DNA of 63,658 nt, taken from assembly GCA_964417895.1 (NCBI GenBank), contig CAYQJS010000033.1, positions 1-63,658 of the forward strand, given 5' to 3'. The notes beneath the pieces are model-generated. The model was not told the DNA's origin. It did not search any database and saw only the letters and a list, made by a program, of their open reading frames with translations. Shown in pieces: positions 16,056-23,011 of the stretch. The stretch comes from CAYQJS01 sp964417895 (lineage in GTDB: Bacteria; Chloroflexota; UBA6077; SHYK01). Made by a program: the position numbers and the translations under genes. How positions within the stretch are numbered: the stretch's first letter is position 1; every line of letters starts with the position of its first letter.

Positions 16056-17465
16056 TTAGAAGTACGGCTTGAGGACCCGATCGAGATCCACCGCCGCTAT
16101 CGCCTCCTCAGGCACCTGCGCGCGCGGGGGGAACTGCGCTGGTGGTAGAGGCTTCGTGGCGTCGAGGATCATGGCCGCCATCATGCGCTCTTTCTTGGTG
16201 CCATCCGGGAAGTATTCCCACTGGGTCGGGATGAGGCCGCCAGGGCCAGACCAGTTGGGAATGACGTGCAGATCGCGGTCGGCGCTGAAGCGCGTGCCCA
16301 CCGCCCACATGACTTCGTGGTCGTTGTAAACGTCGATGTCGTCGTCCACGAGCACCACCATGTTGAGGTTCTCGGGCTCCGTCAGGAGCGCCTGCATCGC
16401 GGCCTTCTTCGCTTCGGCCTCCTGCTGCTTGTGGAAGGAGATGTAGCAGTGCATGCGGACGTGGGCTGGCACGTTGACCGCTTTGAGGCCCGGCACCACT
16501 TGCTTGACACGGCGGTAGATGCTGCCCATGCGGGGCAGGCTGCCCAGCACCTGGTGCTCACGATGGCCCGCGAAGATGTCGTAGAAGATGGCATCTCTTC
16601 GCATGGTGATAGCCAGGACCTTGACTACGGGCTTGGGGCCCTGCTCGGTGTACATCCCGGGCCACTCGGCGAACGGCCCCTCCTGCTCCCGTACGCCGGG
16701 TTCGATCACCCCCTCGATGACGATCTCTGACCGCGCCGGCACGAGGAGGTCGGAGGTCTGGCACCGCACAAGCTCGAGCGGCTCGTCGAGCAGCGCGCCA
16801 GCCTCCTCGTACTCGCCGCCGATGCCAGGGATGCGGGAGATGGACCCCATCACGGCAGCCGGGTGGTGCCCGATGCAGATCGCCACGGGCATTGGCTGAT
16901 TCATCCTCTCGTAAGCCTGGTGGATGTACCCGCCGTGGTGGCTGCCCATGAACCACACGCCGAGGCGGTCCGGGCCGTGGACCTGGTGCCGGTAGAGGCC
17001 AACGTTGAGCGCGCCGCTCTCGGGGTCGCGCGCCACGAGGCAGGCTCCCGTGAGATAGGGGCCCCCGTCGAGGGCGTTGTGGGTGGGGATCGGGAGTCGG
17101 GTTAGATCCGCGTCAGGCCCAGTCCACACCACTTCTTTGACGGGGCCGGTATCGACGACGACGGGCGGGACGGGGTGCGCCTGCCGCTCGGCGTAGGTCG
17201 GAACCATTTCCTGGACCGTCGTTCCCAGCGCGATGGCCAGCCGATCGTAGGTGGCCGTCAGGTTGACGATGGCCGGCAGCTCGGTATCGCCGACACTCTT
17301 GAAGTAGAGCGCAGGGAAGCGCCCCTGGCGCTCGAGCGCGGCGGCCCCGGCGGTGATGCCGAACCGCGGGTCAACCTCGTCGACGATCGTCTTGAGCTCG
17401 TCCGGCCGCTGCTCCGCCACCTCGGCGATGAACGAGCGCAGATCCTTCGGCACAGTGTCCTCCAT
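16056..17465 (-). CDS. ubiD: UbiD family (de)carboxylase
   Basis: A 469-aa prenylated-FMN-dependent reversible decarboxylase acting on alpha,beta-unsaturated or aromatic acids. GPDADLTRLPIPTHNALDGG precedes the prFMN/metal segment N154-VGLYR159, and E262 and E267 lie in REQEGPFAEW, the conserved Arg-Glu-Glu setting. Length is typical. ATG 17465 sits in TGGAGGACACTGTG-like context. No ubiX gene (the prFMN maker) is visible in the window. The position in one minus-strand run with a 4,5-dihydroxyphthalate decarboxylase-like gene, a cupin and a molybdenum hydroxylase suggests aromatic or heteroaromatic acid degradation. Confidence 0.92.
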   Translation of the reverse strand: MEDTVPKDLRSFIAEVAEQRPDELKTIVDEVDPRFGITAGAAALERQGRFPALYFKSVGDTELPAIVNLTATYDRLAIALGTTVQEMVPTYAERQAHPVPPVVVDTGPVKEVVWTGPDADLTRLPIPTHNALDGGPYLTGACLVARDPESGALNVGLYRHQVHGPDRLGVWFMGSHHGGYIHQAYERMNQPMPVAICIGHHPAAVMGSISRIPGIGGEYEEAGALLDEPLELVRCQTSDLLVPARSEIVIEGVIEPGVREQEGPFAEWPGMYTEQGPKPVVKVLAITMRRDAIFYDIFAGHREHQVLGSLPRMGSIYRRVKQVVPGLKAVNVPAHVRMHCYISFHKQQEAEAKKAAMQALLTEPENLNMVVLVDDDIDVYNDHEVMWAVGTRFSADRDLHVIPNWSGPGGLIPTQWEYFPDGTKKERMMAAMILDATKPLPPAQFPPRAQVPEEAIAAVDLDRVLKPYF

Positions 17466-17622
17466 TTGTCGTCACGTGTTGGCCGCCATTGTAGACGAGC
17501 CGCTTTTCAGCGCACCGTGGCGAAGGGCTCGGGCGACCCTACGGGCTGTGAGGGCGTTGGCGAAAGATGCGGTATCCAGGACTCAGACGCCGAATCCGCG
17601 GACCGATCTGGCCCGGGCGTGC

Positions 17623-18591
17623 TCAGCTCCACCCCTCGCGGAGCCGGCGAACGTACTCATCGGGGTGCGCGCCAGCCCGGAGCTTTTCGCCCTGGCCGCG
17701 CAGCCCAAGAATGGGGTCCAACTCGGGGCGGCCAGCTTCGCCGGCCCGAGCGAGGTCCCATATAAGCACGCCGGGAAGGGCCGCGAGCGCAGCCGCATAC
17801 GCGGTGCCGGGAACTATCCGGGAGATCGCCTGCACTATGGCGATCTCGACGTCCGTGTAGATAGGCTCCAGGCATTCGAGCACTTCCAGGCCCGTGCGAG
17901 AAAAGGTGGAGAGATACGCGCTGTGAAGATGGACATAGTTACGGATGAACGCCCGACTGCCGTCCGCGGCCCCAAAGGCCGCATGCCCACTCAACGCCAC
18001 CACTAATGGGTGGACATCGGACAACACGACCCGGCCGCCACGGCGGACGACCCGGGCGAGCTCCCCGACGGGCACGTGGAGAGAGGGGCAATGGGTGAGG
18101 GCTAGGGCGCAGACCACCAGGTCGAAGCTCGCCGTTTCGAACGGCAGCGACTCCAGCGATCCCAGCACGAAAGGGACCGCAGGGTGCTTCGCCCGCGCCG
18201 CATCCAGCATCTCGGGGCTGGAATCCAGCCCGACGACGCGGTGCCCCCGATTCTGGAGGAAGCCAATGTGGCGCCCGGTCCCGCTGGCTGCATCCAGAGC
18301 ATGGCCAGCCGGGGCTGTTTCGAGGAGCGGATAAATAGAGCGCTGCTCCATCGAAATGATCGGATTCGGCCGACTGTCGTAAGTTGTGCTCCACGCCGCG
18401 TAGCCGGCGCGCACGTCCACCTCGGGGATCTCCACGGTCTCGTTCAGCCCGGTTGCGCCAGCCGTGCCAAGCAGCTCGGCGATCTCGCGAATCCGGGCGT
18501 CGATCGCCTTCTCATCGCCGACGAGCCATTGTCGCAGGAGGGCCAGGCCCTGCAGTCCGAGAGCGAGCTGGATGGGTCGGCGCCGCGTCAC
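17623..18591 (-). CDS. Class I SAM-dependent methyltransferase
   Basis: A 322-aa enzyme. HALDAASGTGRHIGFL is motif I for S-adenosylmethionine, VVGLDSSPEML follows as the acidic loop, and FDLVVCALALTH is motif IV. An N-terminal helical extension of about 90 residues and a C-terminal extension flank the Rossmann core. GTG 18591 has GGGGAG 6 bases upstream and begins 13 bases after the stop of the previous methyltransferase, so the two are an operon pair. The longer start at 18678 lies inside that gene. The acceptor is unknown; a small molecule is more likely than RNA or protein given the fold. Confidence 0.85.
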   Translation of the reverse strand: MTRRRPIQLALGLQGLALLRQWLVGDEKAIDARIREIAELLGTAGATGLNETVEIPEVDVRAGYAAWSTTYDSRPNPIISMEQRSIYPLLETAPAGHALDAASGTGRHIGFLQNRGHRVVGLDSSPEMLDAARAKHPAVPFVLGSLESLPFETASFDLVVCALALTHCPSLHVPVGELARVVRRGGRVVLSDVHPLVVALSGHAAFGAADGSRAFIRNYVHLHSAYLSTFSRTGLEVLECLEPIYTDVEIAIVQAISRIVPGTAYAAALAALPGVLIWDLARAGEAGRPELDPILGLRGQGEKLRAGAHPDEYVRRLREGWS

Positions 18592-18604
18592 GCGGATCTC
18601 CCCG

Positions 18605-19327
18605 TCACGATGTCTCTGCCGCGCTGCTCGGCTCGGTCCCGATGTACAGCCCGCGGCCCATGAGCCCCTCGGGGTCATGGGTCACCTCCAGGCCCGCGCC
18701 GCGGAACGCGTCCATGTAGTCGTCGTGGGTAAAGAGGCCCATCTCGTGGCGCTCGGTGAAGTACTCGATACCGGCTGGAGTGCCGACGAGGTAGTTGAAG
18801 TCCATGATCCACAGGTGGTCGCGTATTTCGCTCCTGTTCATGCGGGCAACTTTGAGATCCGGCTCGTTCACGTAGCTTGCATCGATGCGGTCAGGCCGGA
18901 ATCGATCGGGCGTAATCCACGGCTCGACGATCACCACGCCGCCGGGCGCGACGTGGCGGCTGAACGCTTGCAGCGCTTGCTGAAGCTTCGGCACCGTTCT
19001 GGCGTACCCGATCGCGCTGAATAGGCAGGTCACGACGTCGAAGCGCCTGCCCAGGTCGAAATCACACATGTCGGCCTGGTGAAGCTGGACATGCGGCAGG
19101 CGATCCCGGGCGACCGCCAGCAGATCTCGGTCCAGGTCGAGGCCCTCTACCTGGTAGCGCTCGGCCAGCAGCTCCAGGTGCTTACCGGTGCCGCAGGCGA
19201 CGTCGAGCAGGGCGTTGCCCGCCGAGCGCTTGTGCGCACCGATGATCGCGTGGAGCCGCTCCACTTCGTCGGCGTAGTTCTTCCACGCGCAAATCGCGTC
19301 GTAGAGATCGGCGGAGCGGGTGAACAT
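18605..19327 (-). CDS. Class I SAM-dependent methyltransferase, small-molecule type
   Basis: A 240-aa enzyme with LLDVACGTGKHLELL (motif I), VEGLDLDRDLL and FDVVTCLFSAIGY (motif IV). The sequence GGVVIVEPWITPDRFRP followed by MNRSEIRDHLWIMDFNYLV resembles methyltransferases of the TylM1/glycopeptide N-methyltransferase group. It starts 17 bases after the PNPOx-like stop and shares the operon with the methyltransferase at 17623-18591. A GGAG directly abuts the ATG, an atypically close ribosome binding site. The substrate is not known. Confidence 0.85.
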   Translation of the reverse strand: MFTRSADLYDAICAWKNYADEVERLHAIIGAHKRSAGNALLDVACGTGKHLELLAERYQVEGLDLDRDLLAVARDRLPHVQLHQADMCDFDLGRRFDVVTCLFSAIGYARTVPKLQQALQAFSRHVAPGGVVIVEPWITPDRFRPDRIDASYVNEPDLKVARMNRSEIRDHLWIMDFNYLVGTPAGIEYFTERHEMGLFTHDDYMDAFRGAGLEVTHDPEGLMGRGLYIGTEPSSAAETS

Positions 19328-19344
19328 CTCCAGGCCGGTAGTTG

Positions 19345-19761
19345 TCAGGCGCCTTCGAGGGCCGCCCCGTAAACCCGGAGGGGCTCGAACTCGTAGATGA
19401 TCCGCTGCTGCGCCGCCATGTTCTGGAGGAACGCGTCGACGTCCTCGGGCTCCCGGCCGATGGCGCGCTGCAAGGTAAGGGCCTTCTGCGGAGCATCGGG
19501 CCCGTCATGAATGGTGACCATCGCCTCAATGCCCAGCCAGAGCCGATCTCTGGACGAGAAGAAGCAGAGCGTGGCATGCGGGTTCGCCCGTAAGTGCTTC
19601 GTTCGCACCCGAGCCTGGTTGCCCGAGCTCCAGATCTTGCCGTCAACCATCCCGGCGGACACGCGCGCAACGTGCGCCGTCCCGCTGGCCCGCACCGTGA
19701 CCATGATTGCTGAGTGGTTGCCTCTCAGGAACGTCGCCATATGCTCGGTGATTTCGACCAT
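19345..19761 (-). CDS. Pyridoxamine 5'-phosphate oxidase family protein
   Basis: A 138-aa split-barrel flavin or F420 binding protein. GNHSAIMVTVRASGTAHVAR and MVDGKIWSSG are the first barrel strands, and TKHLRANPHATLCF is the typical cofactor-phosphate loop. PNPOx-like proteins of this size often use F420 or FMN to reduce small molecules. ATG 19761 has GGGAGG 8 bases upstream. It lies between the 4,5-dihydroxyphthalate decarboxylase-like gene and two methyltransferases on the same strand with short spacers. True pyridoxine 5'-phosphate oxidase activity is unlikely because the C-terminal domain is missing. Confidence 0.82.
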   Translation of the reverse strand: MVEITEHMATFLRGNHSAIMVTVRASGTAHVARVSAGMVDGKIWSSGNQARVRTKHLRANPHATLCFFSSRDRLWLGIEAMVTIHDGPDAPQKALTLQRAIGREPEDVDAFLQNMAAQQRIIYEFEPLRVYGAALEGA

Positions 19762-19804
19762 CTTATCCTCCCGCTATGGTGAGTCTCGGGGCGCAACGCC
19801 CAGC

Positions 19805-20797
19805 TTATATCTTGAACTCCACCAGCGTGGGCTCGGCGAAAAGCTCCTCGACAGCGATTGGCTTCGGAATGAGCCCCTGCTCCACGTGATACGTCACCAT
19901 TGCCTCCAGCGTCTTGCGATTGCGCTCCACGCCATACGGCCAGAGGTCCGGCCCGAAGATGTCGCGCTCGCGCTCAACCTCCGGGACCAGCCACGGCAGC
20001 GAGCACACCAGGGCGTTCGGCTCGAGCAGCGCGCGGATGGCCTCGTCCTTGGCCTGGCAGAACGCCTTGTACAGACTCTCGGCGACCCAGCGGTGCTCTC
20101 GGTAGATGTCCTCGCGGATCACGACGAAGTGCATGATGGGGAACAGGCCTGTCCGGCGGTAGTAGTCCTCCTCGACCTGGCGATAGTCGGGGAACAGACG
20201 GCGCACGGCGGGTGAGCCCTCGGCGAACGGGCGCGGCATGCGGGGGGCCATCATCGCGTCGATGGCCCCGCTGGCGATCATGGAGTTCAGCGTCTCCGTT
20301 GGCGGGATGGGCTCGATGGCGATCTCCGTGGGCAATTCGATGCGGGCCCGCTCCTGCCTGCCCGGCTGCTCCTCGCCCCCCACCATCCAGCGGATCTGGC
20401 TCGGGAGCACCCCGTAGTCATGCTGGAGGAAGGCCCGCACCCAGGCCAGGGCAGTGAGGCCATACTCGGGCACACCCACCCGCCGCCCTACGAGGTCCTC
20501 AGGCCGACGGATGCCGCTCTCCGCGTGCACGTAGATGGCCGAGTGGCGGAAGGTGCGCGACAGGAACACGGGAATGGCGATGAAGCGCGGGTCCGGCCGC
20601 GAGCGCTCCGCCAGATAGGCTGTGCCCGACATCTCTGACGCGTCGAACTCCAGGTGGCGCGTCATGCGCCAGAAGGTCTCCTCGACGGCCAGCGGTATGA
20701 AGTTGAGGTCGATGCCCTCGGCGCGGATCGTCCCGTCGATCAGGGCGCGGGTCCGGTCGTAGTCGGCCGCCGCCAGCGTGATGGGGAGGAGCGCCAC
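19805..20797 (-). CDS. 4,5-dihydroxyphthalate decarboxylase-like protein (NMT1/SBP fold)
   Basis: A 330-aa protein. PITLAAADYDRTRALIDGTI and EGIDLNFIPL are the signature start of proteins annotated as 4,5-dihydroxyphthalate decarboxylase, which share the periplasmic binding protein-like fold with NMT1/THI5. HSAIYVHAESGIRRPEDLVG and RRVGVPEYGLTALAWVRAFL are the hinge strands. There is no signal peptide, so it acts in the cytoplasm. GTG 20797 shares a base with the TAG of the upstream cupin gene (TAGTG), giving translational coupling. It could be a decarboxylase or a cytosolic ligand-binding protein; the operon with a molybdenum hydroxylase favours catabolism. Confidence 0.82.
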   Translation of the reverse strand: MALLPITLAAADYDRTRALIDGTIRAEGIDLNFIPLAVEETFWRMTRHLEFDASEMSGTAYLAERSRPDPRFIAIPVFLSRTFRHSAIYVHAESGIRRPEDLVGRRVGVPEYGLTALAWVRAFLQHDYGVLPSQIRWMVGGEEQPGRQERARIELPTEIAIEPIPPTETLNSMIASGAIDAMMAPRMPRPFAEGSPAVRRLFPDYRQVEEDYYRRTGLFPIMHFVVIREDIYREHRWVAESLYKAFCQAKDEAIRALLEPNALVCSLPWLVPEVERERDIFGPDLWPYGVERNRKTLEAMVTYHVEQGLIPKPIAVEELFAEPTLVEFKI

Positions 20798-21438
20798 TAC
20801 GCTCTCTCTCCCGAAGGGGGCGAGGGTAAGCGGGTGGGCTCCCTCTCCCTCTGGGAGAGGGGTGAGGTGAGGGCGCCCTCACCCGTCCTCGCCCGCCCGG
20901 GGCGGGCTCCGCCGGCCTCTCCCAGAGGGAGAGGCGAATCTTTCAGGTGATCGTACTTCGCCCGCTCGTACCCCTCGTCGACGTAACTGGGAACCTCGGG
21001 CCGCGGCCGCCCCAGCATGATCTGGAGGTAGACGTCCTTGCCGCTGTTGTTCTGATAACCGTGGACTACGTCTGCAGGGTTGAACACCATGTCCCAGCGG
21101 GCCAGGGTCTGCTCGACCCGCTCGTCGCCCTCGCACCAGAAGCAGGTCAGCTCGCCCTCCAGTACGAAGAAGACCTCCTCGACCTCGTGAGTGTGGGGCG
21201 GGTTGCCCTGCCCGGGGGGAATCAACATCACGCTCACGGTGAAGTTGCCCGGTGGAATGGCGTTGGGATCGCCGTACTTCCCGGACGCGCCGGCTCCCAC
21301 GTAACGATGCTGCGCCCGATGGTAGCCCAGGATCTTTGCCTCCTCGAATGCCTCCCAGTCAGGCACGCGGTCCGCGAAACGGGCTACCCATCGGCCCATC
21401 CGCACCTCGAGCGTTCCGGTCTCGGGCGACGCCGTCAT
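20797..21438 (-). CDS. Cupin domain protein with repeat-encoded C-terminal tail
   Basis: A 213-aa single cupin. Metal ligands are H82, H84 and E88 (PPHTHEVEE) and H126 (VVHGYQN), an intact site. ATG 21438 overlaps the TGA of the upstream [2Fe-2S] subunit (ATGA). Residues 1-167 are cupin-like; residues 168-213 (PLGEAGGARPGRARTGEG and LTSPLSQREREPTRL) are the translation of two CTCTCCC-type dispersed repeats at 20815-20935, so the original stop was probably lost on insertion. A role as a dioxygenase or isomerase of an aromatic intermediate is plausible from context. Confidence 0.85.
   Translation of the reverse strand: MTASPETGTLEVRMGRWVARFADRVPDWEAFEEAKILGYHRAQHRYVGAGASGKYGDPNAIPPGNFTVSVMLIPPGQGNPPHTHEVEEVFFVLEGELTCFWCEGDERVEQTLARWDMVFNPADVVHGYQNNSGKDVYLQIMLGRPRPEVPSYVDEGYERAKYDHLKDSPLPLGEAGGARPGRARTGEGALTSPLSQREREPTRLPSPPSGERA
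20815..20935. repeat. Two CTCTCCC hairpin repeats inside cupin coding sequence
   Basis: CTCTCCCTCTGGGAGAGGGG near 20842-20861 and CTCTCCCAGAGGGAGAGG near 20918-20935 are hairpin repeats in opposite halves of a larger inverted structure. They encode the last 46 residues of the cupin protein. Confidence 0.65.
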
Positions 21439-21944
21439 ACCCCACCCCCCGCCCTTACGCTTTCCAGATCGGCCAGCCTCCTGGCGGCGAGCTGGATCGC
21501 GATCACGATGTTGTGATAGCCAGTACAGCGGCACAGGTTGCCGCTGATGCCCTCCCGGATCTCCCGCTCACTCGGATTGGGATTCTCCCTGAGCAGAGCC
21601 AGCGCCGTGAGCAGCATGCCCGGCGTGCAGAAGCCACACTGCAACCCGTGCGCGTCCGAGAACGCCTCCTGGATCGGGTGCAGCTCCGTCTCGTTGGGCG
21701 CGAGTCCCTCGACGGTCGTGAGCTGCGCTCCATCGGCCTGGACCGCGAAGATCAGGCACGAGCGGACCGGCTCCCCATCCCACAGGACCGTGCAGGCGCC
21801 GCACACGCCGTGCTCGCACCCGACGTGTGTTCCGGTCAAGCCGAGGTCGTCGCGGATGAAGTCTGATAGGAGGAGGCGAGGCTCGACCTCCCCACTGTAC
21901 TCGCGTTCGTTGATCTTCAGGTGGACGCTCCTCGTCGTGGTCAC
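21435..21944 (-). CDS. Molybdenum hydroxylase small subunit, [2Fe-2S] (CoxS/XdhC type)
   Basis: A 169-aa iron-sulfur subunit of a xanthine dehydrogenase/CO dehydrogenase-type enzyme. The ferredoxin cluster is C43, C48, C51 and C63 (GCEHGVCGAC, RSC); the second cluster is C103, C106, C138 and C140 (CGFCTPGM, CRCTGY). It passes electrons from the molybdopterin to the FAD subunit. The start is GTG 21944 (VTTTRSVHLK), and the stop overlaps the cupin ATG. The start region has been tandemly duplicated with a hairpin repeat (21926-22048), which separates it from the medium subunit by 69 bp. Confidence 0.95.
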   Translation of the reverse strand: MTTTRSVHLKINEREYSGEVEPRLLLSDFIRDDLGLTGTHVGCEHGVCGACTVLWDGEPVRSCLIFAVQADGAQLTTVEGLAPNETELHPIQEAFSDAHGLQCGFCTPGMLLTALALLRENPNPSEREIREGISGNLCRCTGYHNIVIAIQLAARRLADLESVRAGGGV

Positions 21945-22048
21945 GCCCTCACCCCCGCCCTCTCCCAGAGGGAGAGGGGGCAGTGCGATGCACGCTCCTC
22001 GTGGTCCACGCCCTCACCCCAACCCTCTCCCAGAGGGAGAGGGGGCAG
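21926..22048. repeat. About 60-bp tandem duplication carrying hairpin repeat
   Basis: CGCTCCTCGT followed by CTCTCCCAGAGGGAGAGGGG and GGCAG occurs at about 21927-21985 and again at 21990-22048. Copy one includes the first codons of the [2Fe-2S] gene; copy two lies across the 3' end of the FAD-subunit gene. Confidence 0.65.
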
Positions 22049-22922
22049 GGCCAGCCTCCACGGCGCGTGCCAGGGCCGCCGCCAGGGCGCGCCGAGCCAG
22101 GACGGACGCCACTTCTCGTCGATACCCGGCATCGGCGTGGATGTCCGAGTCGGGCTCCAACTCCTCGGCCGCCTGGGCGCCGGCCTCCCGAAAGATCCGC
22201 TCGTCGGGGCGCTCTCCGACGAGCAGCGTCTCGGCGCGGCGGGCGCGCAGCGGCGTCGGGCCGGCCCCGGCGAAGGCCAGCCGCGCCGTGCTGACGACTC
22301 CGTCGTCCAGCGTGAGGCGCGCGGCGACGCCGACGAGCGCGAAGTCGCCATGGCGACGGGTCAGCTCCTGGTATGCCCAGCCGGTCCGTAGCGGCGGCGG
22401 CGCCAGGCGCACCTCTCCCAGCAGCTCGTCTGGCTCCACCGCGGTTGTGAAGTAGGAGATGAAAAACTCGTCAGCGGGCACCGTTCGCTCGCCCCCAAGT
22501 CGGCGGATGACGACCTCCGCGTCGAGGGCCAGCATGGTCGCCGGCAGCTCAGCAGCGGGATCGGCGTGCGCAAGACTGCCGCCCACCGTGCCGCGATTGC
22601 GGATGTGGACGTGCCCGATAAGGCCCACTGCCTCGTGCAGGAGCGGCCAACGCTCCCGCACCAGCGGCGACCGCTCTACGAGCCGCTGGCGCACCATCGC
22701 CCCGATCCGGAGGGTGCCGTCCGGCTCCTCGCGCACATAGCTCAGCTCGCCGACGCGGTTCAGGTCGATGAGATGCGCGGGGCGTGCGAGGCGGAAGTTC
22801 ATCATGGGCACGAGGCTCTGGCCGCCGGCCAGCGGCTTCGCCTCGTCCCCCAGCTCAGCGAGAAGCTGGAGAACCTCTTCGACGGTCGTCGGCTCGTGGT
22901 AGGCGAAGGAAGCAGGCTTCAT
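22014..22922 (-). CDS. Molybdenum hydroxylase medium subunit, FAD-binding (CoxM type)
   Basis: A 302-aa FAD subunit. PLAGGQSLVPMMNFRLARP is the first FAD loop, and NRGTVGGSLAHADPAAELPA the second, as in CoxM/XdhB. The CO dehydrogenase C-terminal domain follows. ATG 22922 is used (MKPASFAYHEP); the ORF extension to 23174 overlaps the divergent large-subunit gene. No Shine-Dalgarno sequence precedes it, and TATACT at 22933-22938 is only 10 bases from the ATG, so a nearly leaderless transcript is likely. The last residues (APSPSGRGLG) come from a CTCTCCC-type repeat, and the natural stop was probably lost. Confidence 0.93.
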   Translation of the reverse strand: MKPASFAYHEPTTVEEVLQLLAELGDEAKPLAGGQSLVPMMNFRLARPAHLIDLNRVGELSYVREEPDGTLRIGAMVRQRLVERSPLVRERWPLLHEAVGLIGHVHIRNRGTVGGSLAHADPAAELPATMLALDAEVVIRRLGGERTVPADEFFISYFTTAVEPDELLGEVRLAPPPLRTGWAYQELTRRHGDFALVGVAARLTLDDGVVSTARLAFAGAGPTPLRARRAETLLVGERPDERIFREAGAQAAEELEPDSDIHADAGYRREVASVLARRALAAALARAVEAGPAPSPSGRGLG

Positions 22923-23011
22923 TGCAGGCGACAGTATAGTAGCGCGCAACGCCTCGTTGAACGGGAGGGCGCCACGATCGCGGTCGAGATCATGAACGAG
23001 CTGTGTGACGG
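22923..23011. promoter_or_regulatory. Divergent promoter region of the molybdenum hydroxylase
   Basis: An 89-bp gap between divergent genes. On the minus strand, TATACT (22938-22933) fits a -10 box, with TTCAAC 17 bases upstream as a weak -35. The ATG follows 10 bases later. The plus-strand promoter for the large subunit must also lie here; I cannot place it. Confidence 0.4.
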
